Of a stretch of DNA of 64,000 nucleotides, positions 49,435 through 58,093 are shown piece by piece. The notes beneath the pieces are model-generated. The model was given only the letters and a program-made list of their open reading frames with translations, was not told the DNA's origin and did no database searches. Location of the stretch: NCBI RefSeq assembly GCF_003144095.1, contig NZ_NSKH01000023.1:1-64000 (forward strand). The letters run 5' to 3'. The position numbers were made by a program, and so were the translations under genes. How positions within the stretch are numbered: the first letter of the stretch is position 1; each line of letters begins with the position of its first letter. This DNA is from Streptomyces sp. ICBB 8177 (lineage in GTDB: Bacteria > Actinomycetota > Actinomycetes > Streptomycetales > Streptomycetaceae).

Positions 49435-50865
49435 ATGGACGAGGTTCTTACGCAGGTCGGACGGCGCGATGGGGCGGTCGCGGAGGGCGGTCGGGCGGAG
49501 GCCGGACTGCTTGAGGGGGCGGTCGGAGAGGACGCCTTCGCGGCGGCCGAAGGGCGGGAGGGGGCGGTCGCGGAGGGGGCTCTTGCGCAGGAGGCTATTG
49601 CGGAGGGGGCACCCACGGAGGACGTGTCCATGGAGGACGTGCGGCCCGAGGGGGCGGGGGCGGAGGCGCGGCCCGCCGTCGTGGAACTGCGGCTGTCCGC
49701 GTTCAAGTCGCACCGCGGGGCGGTCTTCCCGCTCGGCCCCGTCACCCTGGTGACCGGCGGCGCGGGCAGCGGGAAGTCGAGCGTGCTGGAGGCGCTGGCC
49801 GTCCTGGCCGCCCTGGCCTGCGGCGAGGAACTGCCGGCCGCGGTCGCCCGCACCGTACGCGGCGGCGCCGCGGCCTGCGTCCCCTCGGGGAGCGCGCCGG
49901 ACGCACAGGGGCGGCGCGGCTTCCGCGTGGGATGCGTGGTGGACGGTCCCGCGGGTCCTGTGCGGCTGGATCTGGCCGTTCAGACGGAACCCGAACTGCG
50001 CGTGGTGGGCGAACGGTTGACGGCTCGCGGCAAGGTGCTGCTCACGACCGCGCTGCGCGACCCGGCCCGGCGCACGGTGCAGGCCGCCTGGCACACCGCG
50101 GGCCAGGTCCCGGTGACCCGGGCACCGTTGCCGGACGACCGGCTGGCGACCGCGTTGCTGCCGCTGCGGGTGGCCGGGACCACGGACGGGCAGCGGCTGG
50201 TGCTGTCGGCGGCCGAACAGGTGCTGATCGCGCTGCGGGCGGTCTTCCCCGTCGAGCCCCGGCCGTGGCGGATGCGGGAGGCCGCTCGGGTCGGCGACAC
50301 GCTGCTGCGCGGATGCTGCGAGAACCTCTCGGCGGTCCTGGACCGCACCAAGGGGGAGTGCAGGACGCGGCACGCGATGCTGGTCGAGGCGGCCAGGGCC
50401 GCGTGCGGGGGACCGGTTGAGGGGCTGGTGGTGACCCGGCAGGCGGTGCGAGACGCGGCGGGCGCCCGGGGTGACGGCGTACTGGCGGCGGTGGACCGGG
50501 GCGCGCTGGGGCTGACCCCGCTGGACCGGCTCGGCGACAGCGAACTGCGCTTCCTCGCGCTGGCGTTGGTGCTGCTGACCGGGCCGGGCGTGCTGGAGAT
50601 GGACCAGGCGGCCGAGGTGCTGCCGGCGCTGCGCGCGATGACGGTCGTCGCGGACGGCCTCGACGCGGGCCTGGACCGCGCGCAGACCCGCGAGTTGCTC
50701 TCGCTGGCCCGGCGCGCCGCGGCGCACGGCCACGTACGGCTGCTGGGCACCGCGCACGAGGTCGACCCGCAGGACGTACGGGGGACGGGGGCGCGGGCGC
50801 GGGAGGCGGGGGTGACGGTGGTACGGCTGGGACGGGAGCGGGAACGGGGTGGGGCGGAGGGGTAG
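49435..50865 (+). CDS. AAA-type ATPase with SMC-like N-terminus and unusual repeat extension
   Basis: A 476-residue ATP-binding protein. Residues 1-78 are a low-complexity run rich in Gly/Ala/Glu (EGAVAEG-like repeats). The ATPase domain starts at VVELRLSAFKSHRGAVFPLG with Walker A GGAGSGKSS (about residue 107), as in RecF/SMC/OLD proteins that begin with 'FKSH/FKS'. A LGDSELRFLALALVLL stretch resembles the signature and Walker B region, but the usual Asp/Glu after the hydrophobic strand is replaced (LLTGPGVLEMDQ), so hydrolysis may be weak. It may take part in DNA or RNA transactions; the role is not known. Confidence 0.82.
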   Translation: MDEVLTQVGRRDGAVAEGGRAEAGLLEGAVGEDAFAAAEGREGAVAEGALAQEAIAEGAPTEDVSMEDVRPEGAGAEARPAVVELRLSAFKSHRGAVFPLGPVTLVTGGAGSGKSSVLEALAVLAALACGEELPAAVARTVRGGAAACVPSGSAPDAQGRRGFRVGCVVDGPAGPVRLDLAVQTEPELRVVGERLTARGKVLLTTALRDPARRTVQAAWHTAGQVPVTRAPLPDDRLATALLPLRVAGTTDGQRLVLSAAEQVLIALRAVFPVEPRPWRMREAARVGDTLLRGCCENLSAVLDRTKGECRTRHAMLVEAARAACGGPVEGLVVTRQAVRDAAGARGDGVLAAVDRGALGLTPLDRLGDSELRFLALALVLLTGPGVLEMDQAAEVLPALRAMTVVADGLDAGLDRAQTRELLSLARRAAAHGHVRLLGTAHEVDPQDVRGTGARAREAGVTVVRLGRERERGGAEG

Positions 50866-50929
50866 TCGTGGTGGGCGTCGGCGAGGGGCTGCGGCGAGCG
50901 CGAGTGTGCGCGGTGGGCGCTGGCAGCGT

Positions 50930-50957
50930 GGGTTGCGGGTTGCGGGTTGCGGGTTGT
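50930..50957. repeat. Heptanucleotide repeat GGGTTGC (4 copies) in a G/T-rich tract
   Basis: Four units, GGGTTGC three times then GGGTTGT, in a 200-base G/T-biased interval that is very poor in adenine. Further imperfect copies (GCGGGTTGTGGC) continue to 51010. The strand asymmetry suggests that G-quadruplex or R-loop structure is possible. Confidence 0.7.
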
Positions 50958-51092
50958 GGCGCAGGTTGTGGCTTGTGCTTGCGGGTTGTGGCCTGCTTGC
51001 GGCGGTGGTTTGCGGGCTCGCGGTTTGCGGCTCGTGGCTGGCGGATGTGCGGCTCGCGGTGGCTGTCGGCGGGATGCGGTAGACCTTGGCGG

Positions 51093-51428
51093 GTGACCGA
51101 AGACCTGGAGGCGCTGCGGCGCAGGCTGGCCGACTTCGCGGCGGCCCGGCGCTGGCAGCCTTACCACACCCCGAAGAACCTCGCGGCCGCGCTCAGCGTC
51201 GAGGCCTCCGAACTCCTGGAGATCTTCCAGTGGCTGACCCCGGAGGAGTCAGCGCGGGTGATGTCAGACCCGGACGCGGCACACCGGGTGGAGGACGAAG
51301 TGGCCGACGTGCTGGCTTATTTGCTCCAGTTCTGTGAGGTCCTGGGCGTCGACCCGCTCGCCGCGCTCTCCGCCAAGATCGACCGCAACGAGCGGAGGTT
51401 CCCGGCCCCGGGAGCCGAGGAGGCATGA
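51093..51428 (+). CDS. MazG-like nucleotide pyrophosphohydrolase
   Basis: A 111-residue enzyme of the all-alpha NTP pyrophosphatase superfamily, which hydrolyses (d)NTPs or damaged nucleotides to NMP and PPi. The metal-binding motifs are EASELLEIFQW (ExxE12) and EDEVADVLAYLLQF (ExxD). The overall order (KNLAAALSVEASEL to DKIDRNERRFP-like end AKIDRNERRFP) fits the short RS21-C6/MazG-like proteins. TAGACC (51080-51085) is 7 bases before the GTG, so the gene is probably leaderless. It stands alone. Confidence 0.92.
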   Translation: MTEDLEALRRRLADFAAARRWQPYHTPKNLAAALSVEASELLEIFQWLTPEESARVMSDPDAAHRVEDEVADVLAYLLQFCEVLGVDPLAALSAKIDRNERRFPAPGAEEA

Positions 51429-51751
51429 GACGGCGAGCCGGAGGCCGGCGCGAGCAGGCGTGGGTGGGGCGGGATGGCGTGGCGTAGTGGTGTGAGCCGC
51501 GAGGGCCCGTCCGCGCGGTGAACTGAGCGGGCCCTGCGCCGCAACGTCGACTTCCCGCCATCATGCCCCCGTTCGGCTCGCCGTCGGGCATTCAGCTCCA
51601 CTCTTCCCCCGCAAGGTTGACGGACTTGTCCACAACCGCCCGCCCGTCCACCGAAATCGACTCCGGCCTCCGCTCCGGGCTCTCGTCGTTCACGCTGAGT
51701 GACGAGGGCCCTGAGCGGACCCGTGGGAACGACCAGGCGGGAGGGATCGAG

Positions 51752-52204
51752 ATGGACGCCCTGAGGCTCATCACGGTGACGAGGCACGCGCTCGCGCGGG
51801 CCCGGGACGCGGAGGAGGTCATCGCCGAGGCATGGCAGGCGCAGGCGCTCGTGGAAGCGATCGCTGTCCGGCTCGCGGTGCCCGGCGACGCCCCACCCCG
51901 CATGCGCGGAGGCCCGGCGAGGGCGGTGGCTCTCACCGGCGTACGGGAACCACCCACCGCGCTGCGCGCCCTGCTCGCCCTCACCGCCGACGTGGTCGTC
52001 GCCCTGGTCGCCGTCGCCTGCGCGACCGAGGAGGAGAACGTCTACTGGCAGTGCATCGAGGCGATGGACGCCGTGGACGAGGCGAGGGACCGCGTACGGA
52101 GTCTGCTGACGCGGTACGGCTCCGACCCGCCGTCGTCCCCGGATCCCGGAGACGAACCGCCGCAGCCCGACAGCGCACCGAAGCCGAAGGGGGCCCCTCC
52201 GTAG
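51752..52204 (+). CDS. DUF6099-like hypothetical protein
   Basis: A 150-residue mostly helical protein with DALRLITVTRHALARARDAE, EAWQAQALVEAIAVRLAV, ALLALTADVVVALVAVACAT and EENVYWQCIEAMDAVDEARDRV. The conserved YWQCIEAxDAADE-like stretch and the N-terminal TRHALAxAR region resemble streptomycete proteins collected as DUF6099; no activity is known. The ATG at 51752 has GGGAGGGATCGAG upstream. The C-terminal 30 residues are Pro-rich. Downstream is only repeat-rich DNA. Confidence 0.75.
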   Translation: MDALRLITVTRHALARARDAEEVIAEAWQAQALVEAIAVRLAVPGDAPPRMRGGPARAVALTGVREPPTALRALLALTADVVVALVAVACATEEENVYWQCIEAMDAVDEARDRVRSLLTRYGSDPPSSPDPGDEPPQPDSAPKPKGAPP

Positions 52205-52631
52205 CTTCGCTCCGGTGGGCGCGCGAGACGGATGGCCTCCGAGCGGAGGCCGCCCGGCCGCCCCGGCCGCGCCCGCCAGCCTCCGCCGTCAAGGCCGCCG
52301 GCCAAGCCTCGGCCCCCAAGGCCACCGGCCCCAACCTCGGCCGTCAAGGCGGCCACCGGCCGAGCCTCCGCCGTCAAGGCGGTCGGCCGAGCCCTCCGCC
52401 CCACGGCGTCCCCGTGCCCCCGCACAAGCACCATTACCGCCATTCGGGTGCCGCGCCCCCGCTCTGGCCGGATGGCGTGCTGAGGCGGTTGGCCGGGCGC
52501 TGGGTGGGCAAAGAGGGCAGAGGAGTGAGCAGTAAGGGAACAGGTGTTCGTAAAAAGCGTGCGGTTCGCCTCGGATCGTGATGCAGTGGAGTGGTTGCCC
52601 GAGCGAGACCGTCGAAGGAGAGGGTCCGGCA
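52205..52631. other. Gene-free stretch before egtA
   Basis: No gene. The first half holds four tandem units of about 28-30 bases (52285-52400). The second half should contain the egt promoter; an AT-richer patch at 52527-52560 (AGTAAGGGAACAGGTGTTCG) is the best candidate region, but no clear -35/-10 pair is visible. Confidence 0.5.
52285..52400. repeat. 28-30-bp tandem repeat GCCGTCAAGGCSGCC (4 copies)
   Basis: Units begin at about 52285, 52312, 52340 and 52370, each containing CCGTCAAGGC or CCCCAAGGC followed by a GGCC-rich part and CCTCSG. The array is non-coding. Confidence 0.75.
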
Positions 52632-53951
52632 ATGAACGCTTTTCGCCCCATAGGAGAGGCGGAGGCCGAGGCGAGAGCCCACGGCATCTGCTTCAAGAAC
52701 GGCCCGCCGCGCCGCGTCGGCGTCGAGCTGGAGTGGCTCGTCCACGACGCGCGTGACCCCGCCCGTGCCGTCGCGCCGGTCCGGCTCGCCGATGCACACC
52801 GCGACCTGGGGCGACTCCCGCTCGCCTCGCTGCTCACCCAGGAGCCCGGCGGTCAGCTGGAACTGAGTTCCCCGCCGGCCGAGTCGTTGACCTCCTGCGT
52901 GGAGTCGATGACCGCCGACCTCGCGATCGTCCGTGAGGCGTTGCGCGGCCACGAGCTGCGTCTCGCCGGTTTCGGTCACGAGCCGTGGCACCGGCCGCGC
53001 CGTGTGCTCCAACTGCCGCGCTACACCGCCATGGAGGAGTACTTCGACCGGGCCGGACCGATCGGCCGCTCCATGATGTGCAGCACGGCCTCGGTCCAGG
53101 TCTGCCTGGACGCCGGCACCGCGGGTGCCGGGCCCGACGGGTACGCGGCCCGCTGGCGGCTCGCCCATCTGCTCGGCCCGGTGCTGATCGCCGCGTTCGC
53201 CAACTCGCCGCTCAGACGGGGTCGTCCCACCGGCGTCCGCTCCACCCGCCAGGCCGTTTGGACCGCTCTCGACCCCGGTCGCACCACCGCCCCCGAACAC
53301 GCCGACGATCCCAGGGACGCGTGGGCCCGTTTCGCGCTGGGCGCTCCCGTGCTGTGTGTGCGAGCGGAGGAGGGGCAGCCGTGGACGGTGCCGCCGGCCG
53401 GGCTGACGTTCCGCGGGTGGATACGCGGACAGGGTCGGTCGGCGGGGTTGCGGCCGCCGACCGAGGACGACCTCGCCTACCACCTGACCACCCTGTTTCC
53501 GCCGGTCAGGCCGCACGGTCACCTGGAGTTGCGCATGATCGACGCGCAGCCGGGCGACGACGGCTGGATCGTGCCGCTCGCCGTCACCACGGCGCTGCTG
53601 GACGACCCGGTGGCCGCCGAGGCCGCCCACCGCGCGGTGCGGCCGCTGGACCTGCGGCCGTACGAGCGGGCGCCGGGCAATCCGTTGTGGCGCCGGGCGG
53701 CGCGCGGCGGGATGACCGACCCCGCGTTGCGGCTCGCGGCCGACAAGTGCTTCGCCGCCGCGCGCGAGGCGCTGCCCAGGCTCGGTGCCTCGACGGCGAT
53801 ACGTGATGCCGTCGAGGCGTTCGCCGACCGCTACGTCGCAAGGGGCCGATGTCCCGCCGACGATCTGCTCGATCCGTACTCCATCACCACCGCGACCGGC
53901 CGGGTGCCCGCCCGGACGGCCCCGCTCATCGGGAAGGACGGCCGATCATGA
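52632..53951 (+). CDS. egtA: Ergothioneine biosynthesis glutamate-cysteine ligase EgtA
   Basis: Makes gamma-glutamylcysteine, the sulphur donor for ergothioneine; 439 residues. The ATP-grasp-like GCS2 fold shows RVGVELEWLVHD (the E-x-E-W metal/glutamate site), GGQLELSSPPAESL, GFGHEPWHRPRRVLQLPRY, ASVQVCLD and HLELRMIDAQ. I chose the ATG at 52632, which has GAAGGAGAG upstream; an in-frame ATG 54 bases earlier adds unrelated sequence. It is the first gene of an operon in which egtA, egtB, egtC and egtD overlap by 1-4 bases. Confidence 0.95.
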   Translation: MNAFRPIGEAEAEARAHGICFKNGPPRRVGVELEWLVHDARDPARAVAPVRLADAHRDLGRLPLASLLTQEPGGQLELSSPPAESLTSCVESMTADLAIVREALRGHELRLAGFGHEPWHRPRRVLQLPRYTAMEEYFDRAGPIGRSMMCSTASVQVCLDAGTAGAGPDGYAARWRLAHLLGPVLIAAFANSPLRRGRPTGVRSTRQAVWTALDPGRTTAPEHADDPRDAWARFALGAPVLCVRAEEGQPWTVPPAGLTFRGWIRGQGRSAGLRPPTEDDLAYHLTTLFPPVRPHGHLELRMIDAQPGDDGWIVPLAVTTALLDDPVAAEAAHRAVRPLDLRPYERAPGNPLWRRAARGGMTDPALRLAADKCFAAAREALPRLGASTAIRDAVEAFADRYVARGRCPADDLLDPYSITTATGRVPARTAPLIGKDGRS

Positions 53952-55312
53952 CCGACACCGACGCCGCCCCGCCGGCCTCGGAGGCCGCCGGCGGCACCGA
54001 CCCCGAGGTGCTCAGGCGCCGGGCCCTCGACGTCCTGGACGGCGCACGCCACCGCACGCACCACCTGACGACCTGCGTCGACGACCAGGACCTGGTCGCT
54101 CAGCACTCGCCGCTGATGTCGCCGCTGGTGTGGGACCTGGCGCACATCGCCAACCAGGAGGAGCTGTGGCTGCTGCGCGGGGTCGGCGGAAGGGAGGCGA
54201 TACGGCCGGACATCGACCCCATCTACGACGCGTTCGAGCACCCTCGTTCCGAGCGGCCGACGCTGCCGCTGCTGTCGCCCGAGGAGGCACGCGGATACGC
54301 GTCAGAGGTGCGCGGCAGGGTGTTCGACCTGCTGGAGACGACCGCGTTGCGCGGAGACCGGCTGGTCGAGGCGGGCTTCGCGTTCGGCATGATCGCGCAG
54401 CACGAGCAGCAGCACGACGAGACGATGCTGATCACCCACCAACTGCGGCGCGGACCGGCGGCGTTGACCGCGCCCGAACCGCCGCCGGCGCCCGCCGATG
54501 CCGCGTTGCTGCCGCGTGAGGTGCTGATCCCGGGCGGCCCGTTCACCATGGGCACCTCCACCGAGCCGTGGGCGCTGGACAACGAGCGCCCGGCCCACCA
54601 GGTGGACGTGGCGCCGTACTTCCTGGACACCACGCCGGTCACCTGCGGCGACTACCAGCGGTTCATCGCCGACGGCGGCTACCGCGACCGGCGCTGGTGG
54701 GCGCCGGAGGGCTGGGACATGGTGCGGCGCCACGACCTGGAGGCGCCGCTGTTCTGGAGCGGCGACGGGCAGCGGTGGCTGCGGCGCAGGTTCGGCGAGG
54801 TCGAGCCGGTGCCCGAGGGGGAGCCGGTGCTGCACGTCAGCTGGTACGAGGCCGACGCCTACGCCCGCTGGGCGGGAAGGCGGTTGCCGACCGAGGCGGA
54901 GTGGGAGAAGGCCGCCCGGCACGACCCGGTCACCGGCCGGTCCCGCCGCTACCCCTGGGGCGACGCCGACCCGACCCCCGAGCGCGCCAACCTCGGCCAG
55001 CGCCACCTGCGCCCCGCCCCGGCAGGCAGCTTTCCGCAGGGCGCCTCGCCGTACGGTGTGCGGCAGTTGATCGGCGACGTGTGGGAGTGGACGGCGAGCG
55101 ACTTCCGCCCGTACCCGGGCTTCGAGCCGTTCCCGTACCGGGAGTACTCGGAGGTGTTCTTCGGACCCGAGTACAAGGTGCTGCGCGGCGGGGCGTTCTC
55201 GGTGGACCCGGTCGCCTGCCGGGGCACCTTCCGCAACTGGGACTATCCGGTACGCCGCCAGATATTCGCCGGCTTCCGCACCGCGCGCGACGCCCGCCCC
55301 GAGGAAGCCTGA
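53948..55312 (+). CDS. egtB: Ergothioneine biosynthesis sulfoxide synthase EgtB
   Basis: Non-haem iron enzyme that joins gamma-glutamylcysteine (or cysteine) to hercynine with O2 to give the sulfoxide; 454 residues. The N-terminal DinB-like domain carries the iron ligands in WDLAHIANQEE and in the HxxxHxE motif HEQQHDET. The C-terminal formylglycine-generating-enzyme-like (FGE-sulfatase) domain runs from VLIPGGPFTMG through WEKAARHDP, YPWGDADP, GDVWEWTASDF and LRGGAFSV to GFRTARD. It overlaps egtA by ATGA and abuts egtC. Confidence 0.97.
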   Translation: MTDTDAAPPASEAAGGTDPEVLRRRALDVLDGARHRTHHLTTCVDDQDLVAQHSPLMSPLVWDLAHIANQEELWLLRGVGGREAIRPDIDPIYDAFEHPRSERPTLPLLSPEEARGYASEVRGRVFDLLETTALRGDRLVEAGFAFGMIAQHEQQHDETMLITHQLRRGPAALTAPEPPPAPADAALLPREVLIPGGPFTMGTSTEPWALDNERPAHQVDVAPYFLDTTPVTCGDYQRFIADGGYRDRRWWAPEGWDMVRRHDLEAPLFWSGDGQRWLRRRFGEVEPVPEGEPVLHVSWYEADAYARWAGRRLPTEAEWEKAARHDPVTGRSRRYPWGDADPTPERANLGQRHLRPAPAGSFPQGASPYGVRQLIGDVWEWTASDFRPYPGFEPFPYREYSEVFFGPEYKVLRGGAFSVDPVACRGTFRNWDYPVRRQIFAGFRTARDARPEEA

Positions 55313-56064
55313 TGTGCCGTCACATCGCCTACCTCGGACCCCCGGTGCCGCTGCGCCGGGTAGTCGCCGAGTCGCCGTACTCGCTGCTGCGGCAGTCCTG
55401 GGCGCCACGCATGCAGCGGCACGGCACGGTGAACGCGGACGGGTTCGGCATCGGCTGGTACGCGGACGGCGACCCGCTGCCCGCCCGCTACCGCAGGACC
55501 GGTCCGGTCTGGGCCGACCCGTCCTTCGCCGACCTGACCCGGGTCGTGCGCAGCCGGGCGATGCTCGCCGCCGTGCGCGACGCAACCGAAGGGTCGACGC
55601 CTGACGAGTCGGCGGCGGCGCCGTTCGCCGCCGAGCGCTGGCTGTTCAGTCACAACGGCGCGGTCACCGGCTGGCCCGGATCGGTGGCCGACCTCGCCGC
55701 CGACCTGCCGCCCGAAGAGCTGCTGTCGCTGGAGGCCCGCTGCGACAGCGCGCTGCTGTGGGCGCTGGTGCTGCACCGGTTGCGTTCCGGGCGCAGCCTC
55801 GGCGAGGCGCTGGCCGACACCGTGCTCGACACCGCCGCCCGAGCCCCCGCCCGCCTCAACCTCCTGCTCACCGACGGCACCACCATCGCCGCCACCACCT
55901 GGGGTGACACCCTGTGGCACCGCCTCGTACCCGGTGACCACGTCGTCGTCGCCTCCGAACCGTACGACGACGAACCCGGCTGGACGCAGGTCCCGGACCG
56001 CACCCTGGTCCTGGCCACGCCCGACGGGATCGACGCCTCCCCCCTCAAGGAGCCCTCCGCATGA
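55312..56064 (+). CDS. egtC: Ergothioneine biosynthesis amidohydrolase EgtC
   Basis: A class II glutamine amidotransferase-type hydrolase of 250 residues that removes the gamma-glutamyl group from the EgtB product. The N-terminal nucleophile is Cys2 (MCRHIAYLGPP), and VNADGFGIGWYAD, FSHNGAVTGWP and DSALLWALVLHRL are conserved amidotransferase segments. Its ATG overlaps the egtB stop by one base (TGATG) and its end overlaps egtD by ATGA. The presence of EgtC agrees with a gamma-glutamylcysteine-dependent EgtB. Confidence 0.96.
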   Translation: MCRHIAYLGPPVPLRRVVAESPYSLLRQSWAPRMQRHGTVNADGFGIGWYADGDPLPARYRRTGPVWADPSFADLTRVVRSRAMLAAVRDATEGSTPDESAAAPFAAERWLFSHNGAVTGWPGSVADLAADLPPEELLSLEARCDSALLWALVLHRLRSGRSLGEALADTVLDTAARAPARLNLLLTDGTTIAATTWGDTLWHRLVPGDHVVVASEPYDDEPGWTQVPDRTLVLATPDGIDASPLKEPSA

Positions 56065-57035
56065 GCCCCTTCACCCTGACCCGGTACCTGCCCGCCGACG
56101 CGACCGCCGACGCCCTGCGCGCCGACGTGACGGAGGGGCTCACCGCCGACCCCAAGTGGCTGCCGCCCAAGTGGTTCTACGACGCGCGCGGCAGCGAGCT
56201 GTTCGAAGAGATCACCCGGCTGCCCGAGTACTACCCGACCCGCGCCGAACGCGCGATCCTGGACCGGGTCGCCGGGGACATCGCGGCGGCCACCGGCGCG
56301 CGCACCCTGGTGGAGCTGGGTTCCGGCTCGTCGGAGAAGACCCGTCTGCTCATCGAGGCGCTGCGCGAACGCGGCACGCTGGGCGCGTACATACCGGTGG
56401 ACGTCAGCGATTCCGCCCTGGAGCAGGCCGGGCGGGCGCTGATCACCGACTACCCGGGGCTGACCGTGCACGGCCTGGTCGCCGACTTCACCGCGGGCCT
56501 GGCGCTGCCGGACACCGAGGGGCCGCGCCTGGTGGTCTTCCTCGGCGGCACCATCGGCAACCTGCTGCCCGCCGAGCGCGCGGCGTTCCTCGCCAGGGTC
56601 CGCGCCGCGCTGCGCCCGGGCGACACGCTGCTGCTCGGCACCGACCTGGTCAAGGACGAGGCGACGCTGGTCGCCGCCTACGACGACGGCGCCGGGGTGA
56701 CGGCCGCGTTCAACAAGAACGTGCTGGCCGTGCTCAGGCGCGAGCTGGGCGCCGACCTCGACCCGGGCGACTTCGACCACGTCGCCCGCTGGGACGCCGG
56801 GCACGAGTGGATCGAGATGCGGCTGCGCGCCCGCACCGCGCTCACCGCCAAGATCCCGGCACTCGACCTCAAGGTCGACTTCGCGGCCGGCGAGGAGTTG
56901 CGCACCGAGATATCCGCGAAGTTCCGCGAGGAAGGGGTGCGCGGCGAACTGGCGCGCGCGGGGCTGGAGTTGACTCACTGGTGGACCGACGAGCAGGAGC
57001 GCTTCGCGCTCTCCCTCGCAAGCCTGTCGGGTTGA
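56061..57035 (+). CDS. egtD: L-histidine N-alpha-methyltransferase EgtD
   Basis: Trimethylates histidine to hercynine with SAM, the first committed step of ergothioneine synthesis; 324 residues. The motifs WFYDARGSELFEEITRLPEYY, the SAM site LVELGSGSSEKTRLL, VDVSDSALEQA, VVFLGGTIGNLLP and LLLGTDLVKDEA are all typical of EgtD. It is the last gene of the overlapping egtABCD series. No pyridoxal-phosphate lyase EgtE follows; that step must be encoded elsewhere. Confidence 0.97.
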   Translation: MSPFTLTRYLPADATADALRADVTEGLTADPKWLPPKWFYDARGSELFEEITRLPEYYPTRAERAILDRVAGDIAAATGARTLVELGSGSSEKTRLLIEALRERGTLGAYIPVDVSDSALEQAGRALITDYPGLTVHGLVADFTAGLALPDTEGPRLVVFLGGTIGNLLPAERAAFLARVRAALRPGDTLLLGTDLVKDEATLVAAYDDGAGVTAAFNKNVLAVLRRELGADLDPGDFDHVARWDAGHEWIEMRLRARTALTAKIPALDLKVDFAAGEELRTEISAKFREEGVRGELARAGLELTHWWTDEQERFALSLASLSG

Positions 57036-57063
57036 CCGCCGCCCGGCGGTGCACGATGGGGGT

Positions 57064-57987
57064 ATGGATCTGCGCATTTTCACCGAGCCCCAGCAGGGCG
57101 CCTCCTACGACACGTTGCTCACCGTGGCCAAGGCCACCGAGGAACTCGGCTTCGACGCGTTCTTCCGCTCCGATCACTTCTTGAAGATGGGCGGTGGGGA
57201 CGGGCTGCCCGGACCCACCGACGCCTGGATCACGCTGGCCGGGCTCGCCCGGGAGACCCGGCGCATCCGGCTGGGCACCCTGATGACCGCGGGCACCTTC
57301 CGGCTGCCCGGCGTGCTGGCCATCGAGGTCGCCCAGGTCGACCAGATGTCCGGCGGCCGGGTGGAGCTCGGGCTGGGTGCCGGGTGGTACGAGGAGGAGC
57401 ACGCCGCGTACGGCATCCCGTTCCCCAAGGAGCGGTTCGCGCGGCTCGAGGAGCAGTTGGAGATCGTCACCGGGCTGTGGTCCACGCCGGCCGGGCAGAC
57501 CTACGACCACCACGGCACGTTCTACCAGCTGACCGGCTCGCCCGCGCTGCCCAAGCCCGCGCAGCCCAAGGTCCCGGTGCTCATCGGCGGCCACGGCGCC
57601 AGGCGCACCCCGCGGCTCGCGGCCCGGTACGCGGACGAGTTCAACATCCCGTTCGCGTCCGTCGAGGACACCGAGCGGCAGTTCGGGCGGGTACGGGAGG
57701 CCGCCGAGGCGATCGGGCGCGCGCCGGACGAGCTGGTGTACTCCAACGCCATGGTCGCCTGCGTCGGCAAGGACGAGGCCGAGATCGCCCGTCGCGCCGC
57801 CGCCATCGGCCGCGAGCCCGACGAACTGCGGGCCAACGGGCTGAGCGGCACGCCCGCCGAGGTCGTCGACAAGATCGGCCGTTACGCGGAGGCCGGCTCC
57901 TCCCGGATGTACTTGCAGATCCTCGACCTGCACGACCTCGACCACCTGGAGCTGATCTCCTCCGCCGTGCTGCCGCAGCTCGGCTGA
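57064..57987 (+). CDS. LLM-class F420-dependent oxidoreductase
   Basis: A 307-residue TIM-barrel enzyme of the luciferase-like monooxygenase superfamily. Landmarks are LRIFTEPQQGASYDTLL, AFFRSDHFLKMGG, IRLGTLMTAGTFRLPGVLA, GGRVELGLGAGWYEEEH, VLIGGHGARRTPRLAARYAD and ELVYSNAMVAC. The GxGGxGxRRTPRLAARYADEFN block fits the F420-dependent branch of actinobacteria. The substrate is unknown. The start at 57064 has GATGGGGGT upstream. It begins 28 bases after egtD and could be read from the same transcript. Confidence 0.9.
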   Translation: MDLRIFTEPQQGASYDTLLTVAKATEELGFDAFFRSDHFLKMGGGDGLPGPTDAWITLAGLARETRRIRLGTLMTAGTFRLPGVLAIEVAQVDQMSGGRVELGLGAGWYEEEHAAYGIPFPKERFARLEEQLEIVTGLWSTPAGQTYDHHGTFYQLTGSPALPKPAQPKVPVLIGGHGARRTPRLAARYADEFNIPFASVEDTERQFGRVREAAEAIGRAPDELVYSNAMVACVGKDEAEIARRAAAIGREPDELRANGLSGTPAEVVDKIGRYAEAGSSRMYLQILDLHDLDHLELISSAVLPQLG

Positions 57988-58093
57988 CCGCCCGACCGCG
58001 GCACGGCCGCCCCCCTGTTCGTCCGACCGCGCCGCGGCCAACCGCCCCATCCGTACGACCACTCCGCCCCGACCGTCCGAAGGAGCCCCCGAG

